In this document: positions 34,382 through 42,805 of the stretch, piece by piece
Layout of the letters: each line of letters opens with the position of its first letter
How positions within the stretch are numbered: the first letter of the stretch is position 1
Source of the DNA: Ruegeria lacuscaerulensis
Lineage (GTDB): Bacteria > Pseudomonadota > Alphaproteobacteria > Rhodobacterales > Rhodobacteraceae
Reading direction: 5' to 3'
Assembly (NCBI RefSeq): GCF_013033355.1
Contig: NZ_WQDY01000001.1
Span: 248,001-312,000 of the forward strand
DNA: 64,000 nt
Notes under the pieces: model-generated
The model's database searches: none
Told to the model about the DNA's origin: nothing
The model's input: only the letters and a program-made list of their open reading frames with translations
Program-made: the position numbers and the translations under genes

Positions 34382-35398
34382 ATGAAAAAGATGCTGAGCG
34401 GTGCCGCTGTCGCCGCCCTGACCGTTGCCTTCGTATCCGAGGCCGCGGCAACCGAATGGAGCGCCTCGGTCTGGGGTAAACGCCGCGCCTTTACCGAGCA
34501 CGTTGAAAAGCTGGCCGAGCTGGTCAGTGAAAAAACCGGCGGTGAATTCACTATCAATGTAAGCTACGGGGGCTTGTCCAAACCGCGCGAGAATCTGGAC
34601 GGCATTGAAATCGGTGCGTTCGAGATGGCGCAGTTCTGCGCGGGCTATCACCGGGACAAAAACCGCGCCATCACTGTGCTCGAACTCCCATTTCTGGGTG
34701 TAAGTAACCTTGAAGAAGAGGTTGCTGTTAGCCACGCGGTTTACGATCACCCGGCGGTGAAAGATGAGATGGCACAGTGGAATGCGCGCATCATCATGAC
34801 CTCACCCATGCCACAGTACAATCTTGTCGGCACAGGTGACCCGCGCGACGAGCTGGCCGATTTTGACGGTATGCGTGTGCGCGCCACCGGCGGTCTGGGG
34901 CAGGCGTTTGAAGCGGTTGGGGGTGTCCCGACCTCGGTTCCTGCGACTGAGGCGTTCAATGCGATGGAATCGGGTGTTGTGGATACTGTGGCTTTCGCCC
35001 AGCACGCTCATCTGTCCTTCGGCACCATCAACGAGGCGGATTGGTGGACCGCGAACCTCAATCCCGGCACGGTGAACTGCCCGGTCGTGGTTAATATCGA
35101 CGCTTATGAAGCGCTGCCTGCCGAGCACCGCGAGGCGCTGAACAGCTCGATTGATGAGGCGATTGACCATTACCTCGCCAACTATGGCGGCCTACTGGAG
35201 CAATGGGACAGCGTCCTGTCCGAGAAAGGCGTCGCCAAAGTTGAAATCGACGATGCCGTAATCGAGGAGTTCCGCACAAAAGCCGCGGATCCGATCCGCG
35301 AGCAGTGGATTGCGGATATGTCAGCACAGGGTCTGCCTGCGCAAGACCTCTATGATCTGGTTCAGGCAACGCTGAAGCAACAGCGCGGCGGTAACTGA
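34382..35398 (+). CDS. TRAP transporter substrate-binding protein (DctP family)
   Basis: Periplasmic receptor for a carboxylate-type solute. The 338-residue precursor has a signal peptide (MKKMLSGAAVAALTVAFVSE, cleavage near 23-24 before TEWSAS). It then shows the DctP fold with FTINVSYGGLSKPRENLDG, the conserved Arg in GMRVRATGGLGQAFEAVGG that usually clamps the substrate carboxylate, and PATEAFNAMESGVVDTV. ATG 34382 follows AAGGGAGAG by 8 nt; the longer frame from 34289 lacks one. The cargo is not evident. Confidence 0.88.
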   Translation: MKKMLSGAAVAALTVAFVSEAAATEWSASVWGKRRAFTEHVEKLAELVSEKTGGEFTINVSYGGLSKPRENLDGIEIGAFEMAQFCAGYHRDKNRAITVLELPFLGVSNLEEEVAVSHAVYDHPAVKDEMAQWNARIIMTSPMPQYNLVGTGDPRDELADFDGMRVRATGGLGQAFEAVGGVPTSVPATEAFNAMESGVVDTVAFAQHAHLSFGTINEADWWTANLNPGTVNCPVVVNIDAYEALPAEHREALNSSIDEAIDHYLANYGGLLEQWDSVLSEKGVAKVEIDDAVIEEFRTKAADPIREQWIADMSAQGLPAQDLYDLVQATLKQQRGGN

Positions 35399-35461
35399 TC
35401 ACTAAGTCCGGGTGCCTGTTCGGCGCCCGGACACCTATAAAGACAACAGGGGAACACCGGC

Positions 35462-36091
35462 ATGGCAGGACAGGCCACGGTGCTTGAAGACGGCAGCCGT
35501 CTCAGCCGTCTGGATCATCATCTATTGCGATTGGAGAAGCTCCTAGCGCTCATCAGCGGGATTGCTGTCTTTGGGCTGATGGTTCTGGCGGTGGTATCCG
35601 TCAGTGGGCGCAATGCGTTAAACGCGCCTTTGCCGGGCTATGTGGATTGGATCGAACAAGCCATGCCGCTGATCGCGTTCCTTGGCATTTCCTTTGTCCA
35701 ACGGGATGGAGGTCACATCCGAATGGATATCGTCATCTCACGCCTGCACGGGCGTGCGCTGTGGCTGTTTGAGCTGATCTCGGTCGTGTTGATCCTTGTG
35801 CTTATGCTGGCGCTGGTTTGGGGCAGCTGGTCCCATTTCGACCGCTCATTCGATTTCGGCGCACCGTTGTGGAGCCGCGACAGCTCAATCGACATCGGTA
35901 TCCCGCTTTGGCCTGCGAAACTGTTGGCTCCGGTTGCGTTTTCGGTCCTGTGTCTGCGGCTGATCCTACAAATCTGGGGCTATGGTCGCGCTTTTGTATT
36001 GGGGCTGGAAAACCCCGTAGCTGTTCCTCTGATACAGGATGTCGCCGCCCAGGCGGCTGCCGAGGCCGAGCAATTCGAAGGGCAGGACTAG
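35462..36091 (+). CDS. TRAP transporter small permease (DctQ)
   Basis: Small membrane subunit, 209 residues with about four helices. MVLAVVSVSGRNALNAPLPGYVDWIEQ in part and FLGISFVQRDGGHIRMD are typical DctQ phrases. It lies 63 bp after dctP. The gap shows no strong hairpin besides GGTGCC-TGTTC-GGCGCC-like bases near 35411-35427, perhaps giving higher dctP expression. Directly abuts dctM. Confidence 0.85.
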   Translation: MAGQATVLEDGSRLSRLDHHLLRLEKLLALISGIAVFGLMVLAVVSVSGRNALNAPLPGYVDWIEQAMPLIAFLGISFVQRDGGHIRMDIVISRLHGRALWLFELISVVLILVLMLALVWGSWSHFDRSFDFGAPLWSRDSSIDIGIPLWPAKLLAPVAFSVLCLRLILQIWGYGRAFVLGLENPVAVPLIQDVAAQAAAEAEQFEGQD

Positions 36092-37495
36092 ATGGACACG
36101 ATTGATATCGGCCTGTGGGTCACAGGCGGCCTTCTGGTTCTGGTCGTCACTGGAATGCGCGTGGCCTTTGCAGCAGGTTTGGCAGGTCTGGTTGGGTTGG
36201 TTTGGATTTTCTGGGCCAAGTTCGGCTATGACCCCGACCGCTTTGGCAAAGCACTGACCGTGGCGGTCAAAACGGCAGGGCAGGTGCCGCATTCCAAGGT
36301 TGCAGCCCATACGCTCAGCCTGATTCCGACCTTTATCCTGATCGGATATCTGGCCTATTACGCAGGCCTGACCCGCGCGCTGTTCGAGGCTGCCAAGCGC
36401 TGGGTCGCGTGGGTGCCGGGCGGGTTGGCCGTGTCCACCGTCTTTGCCACGGCTGGCTTTGCGGCAGTGTCGGGCGCTTCGGTCGCCACTTCTGCCGTGT
36501 TTGCGCGCATCGCCATCCCCGAGATGCTGAAGGTCGGCTACAACAAGCAATTCGCGGCAGGCGTCGTCGCTGCTGGCGGAACGCTGGCCTCGCTGATCCC
36601 GCCCTCTGCGATTCTGGTGATCTACGCGATCATCGTCGAACAGGATGTGGGGAAATTGCTGTTGGCGGGTTTCATTCCGGGCGCATTCTCGGCAGTCATA
36701 TACGGCCTGTTGATTGTGGGTATCGCGGTTGTTTTCAAATCTGTCGGTCCGCCCGTAACCGGGTTCACCTGGAAACAGCGCTTTGCCGCTTTGCCCGGCG
36801 CGTTCCCCATCGTCGCCGTGATCCTCATCATCATCTGCTTCGTCTACAACCCGTTCGGAGATAAGGCTTGGGGCACCCCCACCGAAGGCGGCGCTATCGG
36901 AGCCTTCATCGTCTTCTGTTTTGCCCTGTTTCACGGAATGCGTTGGACTGAACTGAAATCCGCTCTGCTGGAAACAGCCAAACTGACGGCGATGATCTTC
37001 TCGATCATCTGGGGGGTTCTGATCTACGTGCGGTTCCTTGGTTTCGCTGATCTGCCCGGCGCATTCTCGGATTGGATCACATCGCTTGAGATGTCGCCCA
37101 TGCTGATCCTAATCTGCATCCTGTTGGCCTATGCGGTTTTGGGAATGTTCATGGACGCCATAGGGATGCTTCTGTTGACCTTGCCGGTGGTTTACCCTGC
37201 GGTGATGGCCTTGAACGGGGGCGAGACAGTCAGCGCGGCTGACAGCGCTTTTGGTATGTCTGGTCCAATGTGCGCGATCTGGTTCGGGATACTGGTTGTA
37301 AAAATGGCAGAGTTCTGTCTGATCACGCCGCCCATTGGTCTCAACTGTTTTGTTGTCGCCGGAGTACGTCCAGATTTAAGCGTTCAGGATGTATTCAAGG
37401 GCGTGACACCGTTTTTTATCGCGGACGCAGTCACTATCGCGCTTCTGGTCGCGTTTCCCGGTATCGTGCTCTACTTACCATCGTTGGCGGGATAG
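36092..37495 (+). CDS. TRAP transporter large permease (DctM)
   Basis: Sodium-driven transport channel, 467 residues with about 12 helices. Family phrases are AGFAAVSGASVATSAVFARIAIPEM in part, GTLASLIPPSAILVIYAII, and the C-terminal EFCLITPPIGLNCFVVAG. The start codon immediately follows the DctQ stop. Followed by two extragenic repeats facing each other that separate it from the convergent ornithine cyclodeaminase gene. Confidence 0.9.
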   Translation: MDTIDIGLWVTGGLLVLVVTGMRVAFAAGLAGLVGLVWIFWAKFGYDPDRFGKALTVAVKTAGQVPHSKVAAHTLSLIPTFILIGYLAYYAGLTRALFEAAKRWVAWVPGGLAVSTVFATAGFAAVSGASVATSAVFARIAIPEMLKVGYNKQFAAGVVAAGGTLASLIPPSAILVIYAIIVEQDVGKLLLAGFIPGAFSAVIYGLLIVGIAVVFKSVGPPVTGFTWKQRFAALPGAFPIVAVILIIICFVYNPFGDKAWGTPTEGGAIGAFIVFCFALFHGMRWTELKSALLETAKLTAMIFSIIWGVLIYVRFLGFADLPGAFSDWITSLEMSPMLILICILLAYAVLGMFMDAIGMLLLTLPVVYPAVMALNGGETVSAADSAFGMSGPMCAIWFGILVVKMAEFCLITPPIGLNCFVVAGVRPDLSVQDVFKGVTPFFIADAVTIALLVAFPGIVLYLPSLAG

Positions 37496-37552
37496 AGAGC
37501 TCTTTGCGAGGCTCTGCCTCGCGCTTCGGGATATTTGCTGCCAGATGAAAAT
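37496..37552 (+). repeat. Extragenic repeat, degenerate copy B
   Basis: Starts immediately after the dctM stop. It contains GCGAGGC-TCT-GCCTCGC (37506-37522, 7-bp stem), then TTCGGGATATTTGCTGCC and AGATGAAAAT. This keeps the hairpin plus the CCAGATGAA tail of copy A but with a different, shorter GC part. Confidence 0.65.
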
Positions 37553-37561
37553 AGGATCCCT

Positions 37562-37626
37562 AGCTTCATCTGGCGAAAAATATCTCGGGGGAGTCGCCCG
37601 CAGGGCGGCGGGGGCAGCGCCCCCGG
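37562..37626 (-). repeat. Extragenic repeat, copy C (reverse orientation)
   Basis: On the minus strand it reads GGGGGCGCTGCCCCCGCCGC, then CCTGCGGGCGACTCCCCCGA, then a GATATTTTTCGCCAGATGAAG tail. This is nearly identical to copy A at 1319-1380. It begins 1-2 nt after the ornithine cyclodeaminase stop, again directly after a gene end. Copies B and C face each other around a short centre near 37553-37561, giving a long imperfect inverted repeat that probably ends transcription from both sides. Confidence 0.75.
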
Positions 37627-37627
37627 T

Positions 37628-38671
37628 TTAGCCGGCACGCATCAACATGCCGAACAGATCTCTGGGGTCGTCCGGGTCCGCCAACATGTCCAACGGTTCA
37701 TAGAAATTCGTGCCTTCGATGGCTGTTTTGATAAACCTTAGCGCCGAGAAATCCTCGATTGCGAAGCCGACACTGTCAAACAGGGTAATCTGCCGGTCGT
37801 CTTTACGGCCTGTGGCTTGACCGGTCATGACCTGCCACATCTCTGTCACGGGATGATCCGAGGCCAAGGCCTGAATTTCTCCTTCTATCCTTGTCTGCTC
37901 AGGATACTCGACAAAAATCTCCGAGCGGAGAAGGATATCCCGGTGGAGTTCGGTTTTTCCGGGGCAATCTCCTCCGATTGCGTTTATGTGAACGCCGGGC
38001 CCAACCATGTTATCTGTAAGTATGGTTGCGTATTTCTTGTCTGCTGTGCAGGTCGTAATAATCTGCGCGCCTTCGATGGCATCCTCGGGCGTTTTGCAGA
38101 GAACAACGGTCAGTCCTGAATTCTTGAGGTTCGCGGCGCATTTTTCGGTGGCGTTGGCGTCAGTGTCGTACAGGCGAACGGTGTTGATGTTGCACATCGC
38201 CTTGAAGGCGAGGCATTGGAACTCGGATTGCGCACCGTTTCCAATCATGGCCATCGTTGTGGCGGATTTGGGGGCAAGGTAACGACCCACAAGGGCCGAC
38301 GTGGCCGCTGTTCGCAAGGCTGTCAGCAATGTCATTTCCGTCAGCAGGGTAGGGTACCCGGTGTAGACATCTGCCAGCAGTCCAAATGCTGTGACGGTCT
38401 GAAGGCCCTCAGATGTGTTTTTGGGATGGCCGTTGACGTATTTGAACCCATACGCCTCGCCGTCAGAGGTGGGCATCAACTCAATAACCCCATGCGGAGA
38501 ATGGGCGGGAATGCGTGGGGTCTTGTCGAAGCTTTCCCACCTTTTGAAATCAGCTTCGATCTGCGCCGCGATCTGAGTGATCATGTGTTCCACTCCGATG
38601 TGGTGCACCAGTCGCATCATGTTGTCGACAGATACAAATGGAACGAGGGCTTTATCGGACGGTTGGGTCAT
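37628..38671 (-). CDS. ocd: Ornithine cyclodeaminase
   Basis: Converts ornithine to proline and ammonia using bound NAD. The 347-residue protein belongs to the OCD/mu-crystallin family. It has ELMPTSDGEAYGFKYVNGHP near the start, ALRTAATSALVGRYLAPK, the Rossmann motif MAMIGNGAQSEFQ, and GVHINAIGGDCPGKTEL with the catalytic Asp region. Its ATG overlaps the last base of the arginase stop, so the two are co-translated. The pair feeds arginine carbon and nitrogen into proline and glutamate. Confidence 0.92.
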   Translation of the reverse strand: MTQPSDKALVPFVSVDNMMRLVHHIGVEHMITQIAAQIEADFKRWESFDKTPRIPAHSPHGVIELMPTSDGEAYGFKYVNGHPKNTSEGLQTVTAFGLLADVYTGYPTLLTEMTLLTALRTAATSALVGRYLAPKSATTMAMIGNGAQSEFQCLAFKAMCNINTVRLYDTDANATEKCAANLKNSGLTVVLCKTPEDAIEGAQIITTCTADKKYATILTDNMVGPGVHINAIGGDCPGKTELHRDILLRSEIFVEYPEQTRIEGEIQALASDHPVTEMWQVMTGQATGRKDDRQITLFDSVGFAIEDFSALRFIKTAIEGTNFYEPLDMLADPDDPRDLFGMLMRAG

Positions 38672-39591
38672 CAGAAACTCCGGGTCGGTCGGTCGAAGAT
38701 GCGCCGCCCCAGAAGGGACGCGGCCAGATCGACCATCAATTTTGCAGTGCGGCCGCGCTCATCAAGAAACGGGTTGAGCTCGACCAGATCAAGCGAACAG
38801 ACAAGGCCGCTTTCGTGCAGCAGCTCCATGACCAGATGCGCTTCGCGTTCGGTCGCTCCGCCGGGTACGGTCGTTCCGACAGCCGGCGCGATGGAGGGGT
38901 CCAGAAAGTCGACGTCTAGTGACACGTGCAGCATCCCGTTTGCGGCGCGAACGCGTTCGAGAAAGGCCATAAGTGGTGCTTTGATGCCGTGTTCGTCGAT
39001 GCTGCGCATGTCTGCCAACATGACGTGATCTTTTTCCAGCTGGGCCCGTTCGGCAGGGTCGACCGAGCGCAGCCCAATCATGCCAACTCGGTCCGTCGGG
39101 ACTGGTGCAGTGATCGGTGGGAAAGCCTCAAAACCCGATTGGCCGGTGAAATAGGCAACAGGTGTTCCGTGCAGGTTGCCACTGTCGGTACTCTGCGGCG
39201 TGTGAAAATCGCTGTGTGCGTCAAGCCACAGCACGAATAGGGGGCGGCCAAGCTTCTGTGCGTGTTCGGCCATACCAGAAACGGTCCCCATCGACAGGGC
39301 GTGATCTCCGCCCATGAATATCGGCATGCCCTTTTGCGCCGCCGCCTGAGCGGCCCGGGTCAATGCACGGGTCCAACCGATACATTCAGGCAGCGCGAAT
39401 AGGTGCGAGTGTTCAGCCACATCCAATTGGTCGGGGACGACGTCGCCAATATCCTGTACAGCATGCCCAAGACTGTTGAGAGCGGTCTGCAACCCTGCGA
39501 CCCGATAGGCGTCGGGGCCCATCCGACAGCCCTGTCGGCGTTTGCCCGAATCCATGGGGCTGCCAACCAGTATGATATTTGTGTTTTTCAT
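38671..39591 (-). CDS. rocF: Arginase
   Basis: Hydrolyses arginine to ornithine and urea with a dimanganese centre. The 306-residue protein shows MGGDHALSMG, WLDAHSDFHTPQ and SLDVDFLDPSIAPA, the metal-binding His/Asp motifs of arginases, and the late ELNPFLDERGRTA. First gene of the minus-strand arginase-ocd unit; the Lrp-type regulator gene starts 86 bp away on the other strand, so the shared intergenic region holds both promoters and probably the regulator site. Confidence 0.93.
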   Translation of the reverse strand: MKNTNIILVGSPMDSGKRRQGCRMGPDAYRVAGLQTALNSLGHAVQDIGDVVPDQLDVAEHSHLFALPECIGWTRALTRAAQAAAQKGMPIFMGGDHALSMGTVSGMAEHAQKLGRPLFVLWLDAHSDFHTPQSTDSGNLHGTPVAYFTGQSGFEAFPPITAPVPTDRVGMIGLRSVDPAERAQLEKDHVMLADMRSIDEHGIKAPLMAFLERVRAANGMLHVSLDVDFLDPSIAPAVGTTVPGGATEREAHLVMELLHESGLVCSLDLVELNPFLDERGRTAKLMVDLAASLLGRRIFDRPTRSF

Positions 39592-39677
39592 GTGCTTATT
39601 TACGCAGTCATAGTGGGTTGCGAAAAGTCATCAAAATGCTCAAAAAGAACTTTGATATCTCGAAATGGGAAGTTGAT

Positions 39678-40106
39678 ATGGACGAACTGGACAATCGGTT
39701 GTTAAGTGCACTGCATCGCGATGCGCGCGCATCCTTGTCTGAACTTGCTGAAACGCTTGGGGTAACACGCACGACTGTTCGCAGTCGATTGCAGCGGCTC
39801 AAGCAATCGGGCGAGATCGTGGGTTTCACAGTCCTGACCCGACAGGATGTGGCCCAAAGTCCGGTTCGCGGGTTAATGATGCTTGAGATCGAGGGCCGCG
39901 GCACCGAGCGTACGATGGCCCGTATATCAGCCATGCCCGAAGTGCGCGCCGTTCATTCAACCAACGGTAGCTGGGACCTCATAGCTGAGATCAGCACAGA
40001 TACGTTGGCCGAGTTGGACGAAGTCCTGTTTCAAATCCGCCGGATGGAGGGGATCACCCGATCGGAAACCAATCTGCTTTTGTCCACACGTAAGGGCCGG
40101 ATGTAA
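39678..40106 (+). CDS. Lrp/AsnC-family regulator of arginine catabolism
   Basis: The 142-residue protein starts MDELDNRLLSALHRDARASL. An AsnC-type winged helix (LSELAETLGVTRTTVRSRLQRLKQSG in part) covers residues 3-52, followed by the RAM/AsnC ligand-binding domain. ATG 39678 follows GGGAAG by 6 nt. In-frame ATGs at 39579 and 39636 would add residues unlike the family. Divergent position from arginase suggests it activates arginase-ocd in response to arginine or ornithine, as ArgR/PutR-like Lrp members do; this is inference. Confidence 0.87.
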   Translation: MDELDNRLLSALHRDARASLSELAETLGVTRTTVRSRLQRLKQSGEIVGFTVLTRQDVAQSPVRGLMMLEIEGRGTERTMARISAMPEVRAVHSTNGSWDLIAEISTDTLAELDEVLFQIRRMEGITRSETNLLLSTRKGRM

Positions 40107-40192
40107 GAGCCGTAGTGCTTTGAGGTTCAACGAATTTGTGTAAAACTGCTACAGCACGCAAGCAACCAAAACCTCAAGAGCAGAGAACAGAT

Positions 40193-42802
40193 ATGACCGA
40201 TCAGGATACCGGCCACGACCTCTGGGCTGTTCGTTTGGCTGAACGTGTGGCCGGGTTTCTGGAACGTCCCTGGATTAAAATCCTGGTCCCCGTTCTGGTT
40301 ATGCTGGTGGCTTTGACTGTCCTGCACGAGTTGTCTTCGCACGTAAAATGGTCCGATGTGCAGTCGGATGTAGCTAACACTTCTTGGAAATTGATGTTTT
40401 TTGCGCTGTGCTGGACGATGGTCAGCTTCCTGTCGCTGTCGCTCTATGACGTGTTTGCTGTGCAAAGCGTAGCGGATGGCGAAGTGCCGTTGCCAGTGGC
40501 GGGAATGGCCGGGGCTTGCGGATACGCAGTGTCGAACTGCCTAGGGTTCTCTTATATTACAGGGACCGCGATCCGGTATAGGATTTATGCATCTTTGGGT
40601 CTGGATCTGAGCAGGGTTGCGGGGGTCATCGCGACCTCGTGGATCGCCTTCTGGTCAGGCATGGTGCTTCTTCTGGGCATCCTTTTGACACTGCATCCTG
40701 ATGGGATATCCAAGGTTATTCCGATAAGTGACACAACCGAAACGGTGATCGGCCTGTGTATGCTTGCCGCATTGCTGGGTCTGTTCCTGTGGCTTGCCAA
40801 TGGTGGGCGACGTCTGGCCTATGGGGGCGTAGGCTTCAACCTGCCCAACGGCAAATTGGCCAGTCTTCTGACGCTTGCTGCGCTGGGGGATTTGTTTGGT
40901 GCGTCGATGGTGCTTTATTCGTTGATGCCCAGTGATCTGGGCGTCGGTTTTCCGTATTTTTTCACCATATTCATTGCGGCAATCGCAGTCGGGATTGTCA
41001 GCCACGCTCCCGGCGGTATCGGCGCGTTTGAGGCCACCATGATCGCGGGTTTGGGGGCCTCGGGTCGTTCGGATGTGATCGCCGCATTGCTGCTGTACCG
41101 TCTGGTTTACACGTTTCTGCCCTTCGTGATCGCCAGCCTCTCGATTGCGGTCGCCTCGGCGCTGAGCCACCGGCACCACATCACAGGTGCCGCCACGTGG
41201 GTGTATCGCGTTATCCGACCCATCGTTCCAATGGTCGCAGCCGGCGTTGCTGCGGTTGCAGGTGTCATTTTGCTGGTGTCTGGTGCTCTGCCAGCCAGCA
41301 GTGAGAACCTTGGGGTTTTGCGGGATGTCCTGCCGCTGTCATTTGTTGAGGCATCGCATCTGGTCGGTAGCGCGGTGGGCGTATTGCTTTTGCTGGTGTC
41401 GCGCGGCCTGTTCCGCAAGCTGTACCGCGCGTGGGTGGTTGCGATGTTGCTTATGGTGGCCGGCTTTGGGGCCTCGATTGCGAAAGGGTTGGATACGCAT
41501 GAAGCGATCAGCATGTTGGCCACGATTGGGCTGCTGGCCATGTTCCGCGATGCCTTTTATCGGGTAAGCGGCGCGTCGATTTTTCGTTTGAATATTCCGT
41601 GGCTGGTCAGCGTCGTGGCCCTGTTGGCCGTGATTTTCTGGATCGGTCTGTTTGCCTATTCCCATGTCGAATATCAGAATGCCCTATGGTGGGAATTCGC
41701 GTGGAACGGCGACGCCTCGCGGTTTTTGCGCTCTAGTCTTGTGGTGGCATTAATCCTTGGGGTCGTGGCCGTGACCTCTCTGTTCGGACGCGAAATTCCT
41801 GTGCCGGAACGCACCGAGATCCCCGCAGTTGTTGAACGGTTGGTGATGGAGAGCGAGGATACCGAGGCGCAGATTTCCCTGACCGGGGACAAGCAGTTCC
41901 TGATCGCCCCCGATGACAGCGCGTTTCTGGCCTATGCCGATACCGGCAACGCACTGATAACCAAGGGCGAGCCGGTGGGCGATGAAAAAGCCGGACAGCA
42001 ACTGATCTGGCAGTTGCGCGAAATGGCCGACCGCGAGGGCAAGCTGTGCGCATTTTACAGTGTGTCCACGAAATACCTGCCGACCTTTCTGGACCTTGGC
42101 CTGTCGATCCTGAAAATAGGTGAGGTCGCGCGCGTCCCGCTCAAGGATTTCTCGCTGGATGGTAAATCGCGCAAACGGTTCCGGCAGGCGAAAAACCGAG
42201 CTGAGCGTGAGGGCTGTGTCTTTGAGATCATTCACAAGGAAAACCTTGCGCCGATTCTGCCAGAGCTGCGGAAAATCTCGGATGACTGGCTGGCCCAGAA
42301 GGCCGGAGAGGAGAAGGGGTTCGCGCTTGGGGGATTCGATGACGACTATCTGTCCTATTTCGACCACGCCGTGCTGCGTGAAAGCGGAGGCGGGCGGATC
42401 GTGGCCTTTGCCAACCTGTTTCAGGGCGGCCATAAATCGGAGCTGTCACTGGACCTGATGCGATATGAACCTGACAGCGCCAGCTTCGTCATGGACGCGC
42501 TATTTGCCGAGATGATGGCATGGGGTGCCGAGCAGGGGTTCCAGTGGTTCTCATTGGGGGCTGCACCGTTTTCAGGGATCGAGAACCGGCAACTGGCGTC
42601 ATTCTGGAATCGCGTCGGTGGGTTTGTCTATGAACATGGTGAGCAATTCTATCACTTCGAAGGGTTGCGCAGTTTCAAACAGAAATTTGACCCGGAATGG
42701 AGCCCGAATTATCTGGCCAGCCCCGGTGGGCTGGCGGCTCCGCGCATCTTGTACGAAGTGAACATCCTGATCTCGGGCGGGTTGCGAGGGCTGACGAAAT
42801 AG
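40193..42802 (+). CDS. mprF: Bifunctional phosphatidylglycerol lysyltransferase/flippase MprF
   Basis: Adds an amino acid (usually lysine) from tRNA to phosphatidylglycerol and flips it to the outer leaflet, lowering sensitivity to cationic peptides. The 869-residue protein has about 12-14 N-terminal membrane segments in the UPF0104 flippase domain (for example HAPGGIGAFEATMIAGLG). A cytosolic DUF2156 GNAT-like synthase domain follows from about 560, with FLAYADTGNALITKGEPVGD and FSLGAAPFSGIENRQ. ATG 40193 is chosen for family length; the frame extends to 40136. It stands alone between the regulator and a convergent efflux set. Confidence 0.92.
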   Translation: MTDQDTGHDLWAVRLAERVAGFLERPWIKILVPVLVMLVALTVLHELSSHVKWSDVQSDVANTSWKLMFFALCWTMVSFLSLSLYDVFAVQSVADGEVPLPVAGMAGACGYAVSNCLGFSYITGTAIRYRIYASLGLDLSRVAGVIATSWIAFWSGMVLLLGILLTLHPDGISKVIPISDTTETVIGLCMLAALLGLFLWLANGGRRLAYGGVGFNLPNGKLASLLTLAALGDLFGASMVLYSLMPSDLGVGFPYFFTIFIAAIAVGIVSHAPGGIGAFEATMIAGLGASGRSDVIAALLLYRLVYTFLPFVIASLSIAVASALSHRHHITGAATWVYRVIRPIVPMVAAGVAAVAGVILLVSGALPASSENLGVLRDVLPLSFVEASHLVGSAVGVLLLLVSRGLFRKLYRAWVVAMLLMVAGFGASIAKGLDTHEAISMLATIGLLAMFRDAFYRVSGASIFRLNIPWLVSVVALLAVIFWIGLFAYSHVEYQNALWWEFAWNGDASRFLRSSLVVALILGVVAVTSLFGREIPVPERTEIPAVVERLVMESEDTEAQISLTGDKQFLIAPDDSAFLAYADTGNALITKGEPVGDEKAGQQLIWQLREMADREGKLCAFYSVSTKYLPTFLDLGLSILKIGEVARVPLKDFSLDGKSRKRFRQAKNRAEREGCVFEIIHKENLAPILPELRKISDDWLAQKAGEEKGFALGGFDDDYLSYFDHAVLRESGGGRIVAFANLFQGGHKSELSLDLMRYEPDSASFVMDALFAEMMAWGAEQGFQWFSLGAAPFSGIENRQLASFWNRVGGFVYEHGEQFYHFEGLRSFKQKFDPEWSPNYLASPGGLAAPRILYEVNILISGGLRGLTK

Positions 42803-42805
42803 CCC

